A stretch of 8,835 nucleotides of DNA, taken from positions 1 through 8,835 of the forward strand of contig USAP01000067.1 of the NCBI GenBank assembly GCA_900552775.1, read 5' to 3'. The notes below the pieces were generated by a model that was not told where the DNA came from, ran no database searches, and was given only the letters and a program-made list of their open reading frames with translations. The position numbers and the translations under genes are program-made. Shown here one piece after another: positions 1-5,491 of the stretch. Each line of letters begins with the position of its first letter. The first letter of the stretch is position 1. The DNA comes from an uncultured Eubacteriales bacterium. GTDB taxonomy: Bacteria > Bacillota > Clostridia > UMGS1883 > UMGS1540.

Positions 1-36
1 GGTTGGTCCGGGGTTCGAGTCCCTGAAGGTCCACCA
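1..36 (+). tRNA. 3' part of a tRNA, probably elongator tRNA-Met
   Basis: The left edge cuts the gene, so only the end of the anticodon stem, variable loop, T arm and acceptor 3' strand are present. The T stem is 9-13 (CGGGG) with 21-25 (CCCTG), one G-T wobble, around the 7-base loop TTCGAGT. The acceptor 3' strand AAGGTCC (26-32) is followed by discriminator A33 and an encoded CCA (34-36). The variable loop TGGTC (4-8) is short, so this is a class I tRNA and not Leu, Ser or Tyr. The 5' acceptor strand should be GGACCTT. From memory, that acceptor and T arm match elongator tRNA-Met of Clostridia, but the anticodon is outside the window, so the identity is inferred. Confidence 0.9.
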
Positions 37-40
37 TATG

Positions 41-75
41 AACAAGGTTCAGCAGAACCTTGTTCTTTTTATTTT
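41..75 (+). terminator. Rho-independent terminator after the tRNA
   Basis: A perfect 10-bp stem, AACAAGGTTC (41-50) with GAACCTTGTT (55-64), closes a 4-base loop AGCA. It is followed by the T-rich run CTTTTTATTTT (65-75). It starts 4 bases after the tRNA CCA end and should end the tRNA transcript. This makes read-through into the next gene unlikely. Confidence 0.9.
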
Positions 76-88
76 GTGTAAAAATCGG

Positions 89-116
89 TTTACTTCGGAT
101 ATGCGGCAGATATTAT
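89..116 (+). promoter_or_regulatory. Weak candidate promoter for the ATC-hydrolase-like gene
   Basis: TTTACT (89-94, 4 of 6 bases of the -35 consensus) and TATTAT (111-116, 5 of 6 of the -10) are 16 bases apart, after the tRNA terminator. The predicted transcription start (about 122-124) would fall on the ribosome binding site AAGGTG (124-129), which argues against this exact placement. Because the tRNA terminator precedes it, some promoter is expected in this 60-base gap. Confidence 0.25.
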
Positions 117-134
117 AAATGTGAAGGTGAGAAA

Positions 135-695
135 ATGATTGATAATTCAAATTATATAACTGTCGGGTTTAAAAAGACGGTTAATGAATGTTTTCCGGAC
201 AGAGCAAAAGAGCTTTCTGACGAATATGACAAGAGGCTTGCGGAATTATTGGATGAAAATAAAGATGCTTCAAAAGAAAAAATGCTGCATTTAAAGGCTC
301 AGATTCTGCCGGGAATCGCGGCGTATGAAGTGCTTCGGACAATAATGAGCAAAGAGGCGGCATATGACACAATTCACGGATATACTGAAAAGCACGCAAT
401 TGAGGGCAAAATAAAGCTTGAAAAGATTTTGCGCATACCGGGACTGTACCGAATTGTTCCGCGCCTGTTTGCAAAAATGGTCAGAAAGATTTTTAATGAG
501 GACGCGGGGTTTCGTTCATACGAGTATAAGACAAAGCCGAGCGTATGGAGAATTGATATGCTGGAGTGTCCGTATTACAACACTTGTAAAGATTATGGCT
601 GCGCCGAGCTTTGCACTTGTTTTTGCGACAGCGATGACGTTTCATACGGAAGCCTGCATAAAAATTTGATATGGCACAAAGTTTTAACCACATAA
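135..695 (+). CDS. L-2-amino-thiazoline-4-carboxylic acid hydrolase-like protein, short C-terminus
   Basis: 186 residues from ATG 135, chosen because AAGGTG (124-129) lies 5 bases upstream; an upstream in-frame start at 60 would lie inside the tRNA terminator. The first 130 residues are mostly helical with no signal peptide or membrane segment. The C-terminal part has a dense cysteine motif: C145-x5-C151-x4-C156-x3-C160-x-C162-x-C164, followed by DSDD and SYGSLHKNLIW. This pattern is typical of the ATC hydrolase-like family (PF14196), many members of which are simply annotated that way without biochemical proof. From memory, family members continue after the LIW motif with a Gly/Cys-rich tail of about 20 residues (an RTKT-like start, then a CCDF-like motif). 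Here the protein ends HKVLTT and the stop lies inside a 14-bp palindrome. Neither other forward frame restores the tail. Its substrate in this organism is unknown. It precedes the SPFH operon by 35 bases but may be unrelated to it. Confidence 0.8.
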   Translation: MIDNSNYITVGFKKTVNECFPDRAKELSDEYDKRLAELLDENKDASKEKMLHLKAQILPGIAAYEVLRTIMSKEAAYDTIHGYTEKHAIEGKIKLEKILRIPGLYRIVPRLFAKMVRKIFNEDAGFRSYEYKTKPSVWRIDMLECPYYNTCKDYGCAELCTCFCDSDDVSYGSLHKNLIWHKVLTT

Positions 696-696
696 T
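666..696 (+). promoter_or_regulatory. Candidate promoter for the SPFH-TIR operon
   Basis: TTGATA (666-671, 5 of 6 of the -35 consensus) and CATAAT (691-696, 5 of 6 of the -10) are separated by 19 bases, slightly long. Both lie in the end of the preceding gene. A start near 703 would give a leader of about 28 bases that begins in the hairpin arm and still keeps the AGGAGG site. This is a consensus match by eye only. Confidence 0.3.
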
Positions 697-714
697 CAAT
701 ATTATGTGGTTAAA
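683..714 (+). promoter_or_regulatory. Perfect 14-bp stem-loop over the stop codon, before the SPFH gene
   Basis: Bases 683-696 and 701-714 are perfect inverse complements around the loop CAAT (697-700). The stop codon TAA (693-695) of the upstream gene is in the left arm. The hairpin ends 2 bases before the AGGAGG ribosome binding site (717-722) of the SPFH gene. No T-run follows, so it is not a standard intrinsic terminator. It could protect or separate the two transcripts, limit read-through, or affect ribosome access. Confidence 0.6.
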
Positions 715-730
715 TGAGGAGGCATAAATA

Positions 731-1855
731 ATGGCACAGATAGCCGAAATAATCAAGTATGAGGGTGACAACGGCACGTTCATATGGAAACATCCTCAGG
801 AGGATTTTAACAGCCTGACGCAGCTCATAGTTCACGAAAGCCAGGAGGCAATATTCTTTATGAACGGGCAGGCGCTTGATTCGTTCGAAGCCGGGAGGTA
901 TACGCTTGAAACGCAGAATATTCCGAAGATAGGCAAATTTTTAAACAGGGCAACGGGAGACAAAACGCCCTTTCATGCCGAGGTGTATTTTGTAAATAAA
1001 ACAGAGCAGATGTCTTTAAAGTGGGGGACGGATTCAAAGGTGCAGTATATTGAACCCACATATGGGTTTCCGCTTTCTATAGGCGCAAGCGGCGAGATGA
1101 GCCTTAAGGTTTTAAACGGGCGCAAGCTTCTTTTAAAGCTTGTGGGCACGGAGAGCTTTTTGGGACAGCAAAAACTTGTGGGGTTTTTCCGCGCTTTTCT
1201 GATGACAAGGGTTAAAGCATATATTGCGCAGGTGATGAAAACAAATGCCGTCAGTATTTTTGAAATTGACGAAAACCTCGTTTCTTTTTCTGAGAATATA
1301 CATAAGCTTCTCATTCCCGATTTTGAGGACTACGGTGTGAGCCTTGAAAGATTTTTCGTCACAACAATTGTAAAGCCCGACGGTGACAGACAGTATGAAA
1401 AGTTTAAAGAACTTCATTTCAGACAGTATGCCGACATTGCGGAGGCAAAACTCCGCCAGCAAACTGATTTGATTTATGCGCAAACCGAGGCGCAAAAGAT
1501 TGTTATAGATTCAAAGGCACAGGCAACAAAGCGCGAGCAGGAGGGCTACAGCTATCAGCAGGAACGCGGCTTTGACGTTGCCGAAAAGGTGGCACAGAAT
1601 GAAAGCGTGGGTCAGTTTACAAATATGGGAGTGGGTCTCGGAACAATGGCGGGCGTCGGCGGTGCTCTGGGAGGAATGGTAGGCTCCAATGTGCGGGACG
1701 CGGTTTCGGAAGCCGGGAAAACACCGGAAAATCCAAATGCCATGGAAGCTTTTAAGGCAAAAATAGAAAAAATCAATATGATGAAAGAAGCCGGGCTTTT
1801 AAGCGAAGAAGAGTTTAAAAGCATGAAAGAAAAACTTCTTTCGGATATTTTGTGA
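731..1855 (+). CDS. SPFH domain protein with C-terminal SHOCT domain
   Basis: 374 residues. ATG 731 is preceded by AGGAGG (717-722) at 8 bases. Residues about 20-220 form an SPFH/Band 7-type beta-rich domain of the bacterial group often annotated as SPFH or virion-core-protein-like (PF13421). Residues about 222-285 are charged, Glu/Gln/Ala-rich and probably a long helix or coiled coil. Residues 299-318 are a Gly/Met-rich stretch, and 338-373 (FKAKIEKINMMKEAGLLSEE and onward) match the short SHOCT oligomerisation domain. There is no clear transmembrane segment or signal peptide, so membrane attachment would need the Gly-rich stretch or a partner. SPFH proteins in general assemble into rings or scaffolds at membranes. 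The next gene, 15 bases downstream, encodes a membrane protein and the third a membrane-spanning TIR protein, which suggests this one organises them at the membrane. That role is inferred. Confidence 0.9.
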   Translation: MAQIAEIIKYEGDNGTFIWKHPQEDFNSLTQLIVHESQEAIFFMNGQALDSFEAGRYTLETQNIPKIGKFLNRATGDKTPFHAEVYFVNKTEQMSLKWGTDSKVQYIEPTYGFPLSIGASGEMSLKVLNGRKLLLKLVGTESFLGQQKLVGFFRAFLMTRVKAYIAQVMKTNAVSIFEIDENLVSFSENIHKLLIPDFEDYGVSLERFFVTTIVKPDGDRQYEKFKELHFRQYADIAEAKLRQQTDLIYAQTEAQKIVIDSKAQATKREQEGYSYQQERGFDVAEKVAQNESVGQFTNMGVGLGTMAGVGGALGGMVGSNVRDAVSEAGKTPENPNAMEAFKAKIEKINMMKEAGLLSEEEFKSMKEKLLSDIL

Positions 1856-1870
1856 TTGGAGTGATGCTGC

Positions 1871-2572
1871 ATGAACAGAAATTTTAAATACTATTTGTCA
1901 GTCTGGGCAATAATGCTTGTTCTTTTTAATGCCGCGGTGTTTGTTTCGCCCTCGGAGGCTTTGGGCATGAGCAAATTCGGCGGTGCGTTTTGGAGCGGAT
2001 ATATATTTGTTTCGCTTGCCTTTATAGGGCAGCTTTTCTGCGCGTTTAAAGCATTTAAAGCCGAAAACGCAAAAAAGTTTTTCTACAATTTGCCGATTGT
2101 AACAGTAAGCTATACGGGTCTTGTTTTAACGCTTGTTTTCGGCAGCGTTTGTATGATTGTTCCCGATATGCCGAATTGGCTCGGAACAATTCTTTGCCTT
2201 GCCGTTTTGGCATTTACAGCGTCGGCGGCTATAAAGGCAAAGCTTGCCGGCGATATAGTGAGCGAAACGGACGATAAGATTAAAACGCATACGGCGTTTG
2301 TAAAATCTTTCACGGCAGAGGCGGAATGTCTGATAAATAAAGCCAAATCGGAGCAGGCAAAAAAAGAATGTAAAAAAGTGTACGAGGCGCTGAGGTATTC
2401 GGACCCTGTGAGCGCGCCCGATCTCTCTGAAGTCGAGAGGGAATTTGCGGAGAAATTCAAAGTGTTTTCCGGGGCGGTTGAAGAAGATAATGAAGCCGCA
2501 GAGAAGGCAGAAGAGCTTTTGGCATTGATAGATTTGAGAAATAAAAAGTGTAAACTTTTAAAGCAGGGGTGA
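1871..2572 (+). CDS. Four-helix membrane protein with long cytoplasmic tail, family unknown
   Basis: 233 residues. ATG 1871 is preceded by GGAGTG (1858-1863) and lies 15 bases after the SPFH stop. Four hydrophobic segments are visible at about residues 9-27, 38-60, 73-97 and 103-122. They are followed by a hydrophilic, Glu/Lys-rich helical tail (about 125-233). The basic loop between helices 2 and 3 (residues 60-70, KAFKAENAKKF) places it and both termini in the cytoplasm. The first segment could be misread as a signal peptide, but no cleavage site stands out. I do not recognise the family. Its position between the SPFH protein and the TIR protein suggests a membrane anchor or partner for one of them, with the helical tail as a protein-binding surface; this is inference from gene order only. 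Confidence 0.85.
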   Translation: MNRNFKYYLSVWAIMLVLFNAAVFVSPSEALGMSKFGGAFWSGYIFVSLAFIGQLFCAFKAFKAENAKKFFYNLPIVTVSYTGLVLTLVFGSVCMIVPDMPNWLGTILCLAVLAFTASAAIKAKLAGDIVSETDDKIKTHTAFVKSFTAEAECLINKAKSEQAKKECKKVYEALRYSDPVSAPDLSEVEREFAEKFKVFSGAVEEDNEAAEKAEELLALIDLRNKKCKLLKQG

Positions 2573-2639
2573 AAAGAAAATATTGTCCGCGCGGTGTGCG
2601 AAAACAAAAAATATAAAATATTAAACAAAGGTGATGAAA

Positions 2640-5045
2640 ATGTCAGTATTCAAATGTAAAATGTGCGGCGGCACAATAGAATTTAACCCGGGCGACACGG
2701 TGGGCGTCTGCGACTCATGCGGAACAAAGCAGACATTGCCGCGCCTTGACGATGAAAAACGCGCAAATCTCTATGACAGGGCAAACCATTTCAGACGCAA
2801 CAATGAGTTTGACAAGGCGGCGGGGATATATGAGCAGATTTTAAATGAAGACGGCAGCGACGCCGAGGCATACTGGTCTCTTGTATTGTGCAGATACGGA
2901 ATAGAATACGTTGAAGACGCGGCAACGAAAAAGCGTGTGCCTACAGTAAACCGCGCACAGTATACCTCTGTGTTTGACGATGATAATTATAAATCCGCAT
3001 TAAAATATGCCGACGGGTATCAGAAAGCCATTTACGAGGAAGAAGCAAAAACCATAAACGATATACAGAAAGGCATACTTGAAATATCGCAGAAGGAAGA
3101 ACCGTTTGACGTTTTTATCTGCTATAAGGAAAACGACAGTGCCGGCAGAAGAACGCCCGATTCCGTTCTGGCAAACGACCTTTATCATCAGCTTACGCGC
3201 GAAGGGTTTAAGGTGTTTTTTGCAGGGATCACGCTTGAAGATAAGCTCGGCACGGCTTATGAACCGTACATATTTGCCGCGCTGAACTCCGCAAAGGTTA
3301 TGGTGGTGCTCGGCACAAAGCCGGAGTATTTTAATGCGGTTTGGGTTAAAAACGAGTGGAGCAGGTATTTGTCGCTTATAAAAAACGGTGCGGATAAAAT
3401 GCTTGTGCCGGCATATAAGGATATGGACCCGTATGACCTGCCGGAGGAGTTTTCGCATCTTCAGGCACAGGATATGTCAAAGCTCGGGTTTATGCAGGAT
3501 TTGATAAGGGGCATTAAGAAAATAGTAAACGGCGGCAAGAGCGAAAAGAATACGCAGATAGAGGCGGCAGCTCCTTCTTCAGGCTCAAATACAGAGCCGC
3601 TTTTAAAACGCGCTTTTATATTTCTTGAAGACGGCGATTTTAAAAGCGCCGATGAATATTGCGAAAAGGTGCTTGATATAAACCCCGAATGTGCGGAGGC
3701 ATATCTCGGGAAGCTTATGGCGGAGCTCAATGTAAAAAAGCGAAACAAACTCCGCGATTGCGAGCTTCCGTTTGATACAAACGATAACTATAAAAAGATT
3801 ATGCGCTTCGGCGATGAAAATCTTAAAGCACAGCTTCAAAAGGATATTGAATTTATTAATGAGCGGACATTGGACGGTATTCTTGAGAGAGCAAAATCCA
3901 AACTAAGCAGTAAACTTTACGAAGAAGCACTTGATTTGTTAAATGAAATATCGGGCTATAAAAATGCTGATGAGCTGATTGATTTATGTAATGAAAAAAT
4001 GGAAGAGGAAAGAATTGAGGAGGAACGAAAGGCAGAAGAGCGCAGATTGGCAGCAGAACGAAAGGAAGAAGAACGAAGAATACAGGCAGAAAAAACTAAA
4101 AAAAGACTTAAGAAAATTGCCGCTGTAGCAACGCCGATTGTGTGTGCCTGTATTGCATTTTTAATTGTACTTAATACGGTTATTATTCCTAAGTATAAGC
4201 TTAATAAAGCAATGAGCATGCTGGATTCGGGCGAATACGATTCGGCATATGCGCTGCTTGAAGAAATCGGAAACAGCGAAGCAATAAATTCAAATAAATA
4301 TGACAGAGCAATGCAATACATTGACTCCGCTGATTATGAGTCTGCATATAAGCTTTTAGATGGGCTTTCGTATAAAGATAGTTATGATAAGCTTTTAAGC
4401 ATAAAGCCGAAATATCAGCAGATTTCAATTTCAAAAGCAATTCGCGGGAATTCGGTGTTTTTCGGTTCTTATGAGCAAGATAATATCTCATCAAACGGAA
4501 AAGAAGATATTGAATGGAGTGTGCTGGCAAAGGAGGGTAACAGAGTTCTTCTTATCAGCAAGTATGCTCTTGATTGTAAACAGTACAATTCAACATATAC
4601 CTATGATGTAACATGGGAAACATGTTCACTAAGGCAGTGGCTTAACGGCACATTTTTAAACGATGCTTTCAGTACAGAAGAGCAGGCATTAATACAAGAT
4701 ACATATGTATCGGCTGACGCAAACCCAAAATATGATACAAATCCGGGCAACGCAACCACAGATAAGGTTTTTCTTTTAAGTATCAACGAGATTAATAAAT
4801 ACATTGTCGGTGATGAGAGCAGAAAGTGCATACCTACAGAATATGCCAAAGCAAACGGTGCATGCACAAGCAGCAGTAATACAAAAAACGGTGTACCCAC
4901 CTGCTGGTGGTGGCTGCGGTCGCCTGGTCTTACTCAGTCTAGAGCCGCTCTTGTCAACGATGACAGCTCGGTTTATTACTATGGTATTAGTGTCAACAGT
5001 GCTGACGTTTGTGTTCGCCCCGCGGTGTGGGTCAGCATTAAATAA
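2640..5045 (+). CDS. Membrane-spanning TIR domain protein: zinc ribbon, TPR, TIR, TPR, coiled coil, TM, DUF6273
   Basis: 801 residues. ATG 2640 is preferred over GTG 2631 and ATG 2634 because AAGGTGAT (2628-2635), a good anti-16S match, lies just upstream. Domains in order: zinc ribbon with C6-C9 and C24-C27; TPR-like helices about 43-82; TIR domain about 155-297 starting FDVFICYK; TPR-like helices about 320-360 and 414-455; charged Glu/Arg coiled coil about 454-485; basic KTKKRLKK then a transmembrane helix about 493-515; short repeat helices about 518-590; DUF6273 about 601-801, with WWWLRSPG near 756-763 and CVRPAVWV at the end. E239 in WVKNEW aligns with the catalytic Glu of NAD-cleaving TIRs such as SARM1 (HKEI). 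The basic stretch before the helix places TIR inside and DUF6273 outside. TIR domains cleave NAD or serve as adaptors; which applies here is unproven. Base composition changes sharply along the gene (see findings). Confidence 0.92.
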   Translation: MSVFKCKMCGGTIEFNPGDTVGVCDSCGTKQTLPRLDDEKRANLYDRANHFRRNNEFDKAAGIYEQILNEDGSDAEAYWSLVLCRYGIEYVEDAATKKRVPTVNRAQYTSVFDDDNYKSALKYADGYQKAIYEEEAKTINDIQKGILEISQKEEPFDVFICYKENDSAGRRTPDSVLANDLYHQLTREGFKVFFAGITLEDKLGTAYEPYIFAALNSAKVMVVLGTKPEYFNAVWVKNEWSRYLSLIKNGADKMLVPAYKDMDPYDLPEEFSHLQAQDMSKLGFMQDLIRGIKKIVNGGKSEKNTQIEAAAPSSGSNTEPLLKRAFIFLEDGDFKSADEYCEKVLDINPECAEAYLGKLMAELNVKKRNKLRDCELPFDTNDNYKKIMRFGDENLKAQLQKDIEFINERTLDGILERAKSKLSSKLYEEALDLLNEISGYKNADELIDLCNEKMEEERIEEERKAEERRLAAERKEEERRIQAEKTKKRLKKIAAVATPIVCACIAFLIVLNTVIIPKYKLNKAMSMLDSGEYDSAYALLEEIGNSEAINSNKYDRAMQYIDSADYESAYKLLDGLSYKDSYDKLLSIKPKYQQISISKAIRGNSVFFGSYEQDNISSNGKEDIEWSVLAKEGNRVLLISKYALDCKQYNSTYTYDVTWETCSLRQWLNGTFLNDAFSTEEQALIQDTYVSADANPKYDTNPGNATTDKVFLLSINEINKYIVGDESRKCIPTEYAKANGACTSSSNTKNGVPTCWWWLRSPGLTQSRAALVNDDSSVYYYGISVNSADVCVRPAVWVSIK

Positions 5046-5077
5046 CAGTATCAGAGTGAAGTAATATGTTCCGGGCG

Positions 5078-5101
5078 TAGGGACAATTCACGAATTGTCC
5101 G
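5078..5101. repeat. Short intergenic palindrome, GTAGGG...CCG type
   Basis: GGACAATTC (5081-5089) and GAATTGTCC (5092-5100) are perfect inverse complements separated by only 2 bases, so the real loop is about 4 bases. It lies 35 bases after the TIR gene stop. It has the same edges (GTAGGG at the left, CCG at the right) as the palindrome at 8694-8721 but a different stem. It has no T-run. It may be a transcript-end stabiliser and one member of a dispersed family. Confidence 0.6.
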
Positions 5102-5113
5102 TTTGATGTTGCG

Positions 5114-5330
5114 GAAAAAATGGGCTGTTTAAAAAGTTAACCGACTTTAGCCACAGCCCGGCAAGGAAGTATTGGTTTTGAAGGTCGGAGTTTAAGCTTT
5201 AGACAAGAAAACAGGCGGTCGTAATACTGACGTATACGACCGCCTATTTACGAAGTATAAACTTAAAGAACGGCTTTCAAAACCAATACTTCCTTATCGG
5301 GTTGTGGCTTTTTAAACAGCCCATTTTTTC
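5114..5330. repeat. 217-bp inverted-repeat element; probable bidirectional terminator or MITE-like insert
   Basis: The ends 5114-5136 and 5308-5330 are perfect 23-base inverse complements. After a 14-base bulge present only on the left (5137-5150), 5151-5187 pairs with 5271-5307: 32 of 37 are Watson-Crick pairs, 4 of the rest are G-T wobbles and one is C-A. Further in, TTTAAG (5191-5196) pairs with CTTAAA (5262-5267). The tip is a separate hairpin with an 11-bp stem (5213-5223 with 5235-5245, AGGCGGTCGTA) and an 11-base loop. Both ends have a 6-base A or T run outside the stem (5115-5120, 5324-5329), so both strands read as stem plus T-run. It sits between convergent genes and can serve as a terminator for both. 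No ORF inside and no clear target-site duplication were found. A non-autonomous transposon or a structured RNA are alternatives. Confidence 0.75.
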
Positions 5331-5457
5331 AAGGGGACAGGAAAAAGCTTTGGAATTGACTAACTGAGCCAAAACTTTAGTTTTGGGTTACCCGAAGGCG
5401 TACATGGGTACGTCGAGAGGCGAAGGTTTGTTATCTTTTATGTTGCGGAGTACAATG
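5331..5457. other. Non-coding stretch with two small stem-loops
   Basis: Part of the gap between convergent genes 5046-5491. CCAAAAC (5369-5375) pairs with GTTTTGG (5380-5386) around the loop TTTA. CGTAC (5399-5403) pairs with GTACG (5408-5412) around ATGG. CCGAAGGCG (5392-5400) is partly repeated by GGCGAAGG (5419-5426). No credible ORF, promoter or known RNA family was recognised. The density of small stems is consistent with a decayed repeat or a structured RNA. Confidence 0.4.
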
Positions 5458-5484
5458 CGGGCGGCCACACAGGGTTGCGCCTGC
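5458..5484 (-). repeat. Short intergenic palindrome related to 8694-8721, opposite orientation
   Basis: Read on the plus strand this 27-base stretch matches the inverse complement of 8695-8721 at 23 of 27 positions, including the shared core CCACACAGGGT. The stem (5459-5466 with 5473-5480) keeps five normal pairs, two G-T wobbles and one mismatch, so it is a degenerate copy. It lies 7 bases beyond the stop codon of the minus-strand secreted protein and may cap that transcript. There is no T-run. Confidence 0.65.
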
Positions 5485-5491
5485 TGTCGTT

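Noticed and set aside
60..134. Longer N-terminus for the ATC-hydrolase-like protein
   Set aside because: The upstream start lies within the tRNA terminator hairpin and has no ribosome site; ATG 135 has a good one.
1..135. tRNA-borne genomic island with attachment site
   Set aside because: No integrase gene and no second copy of the tRNA 3' end in the window; the tRNA alone does not show integration.
2583..2617. Separate promoter for the TIR gene in the 67-base gap
   Set aside because: TTGTCC and TATAAA are present but 23 bases apart, too far for a sigma-70-type promoter.
5081..5330. CRISPR array
   Set aside because: The repeats are inverted and nested, not regularly spaced direct repeats, and no cas gene is present.
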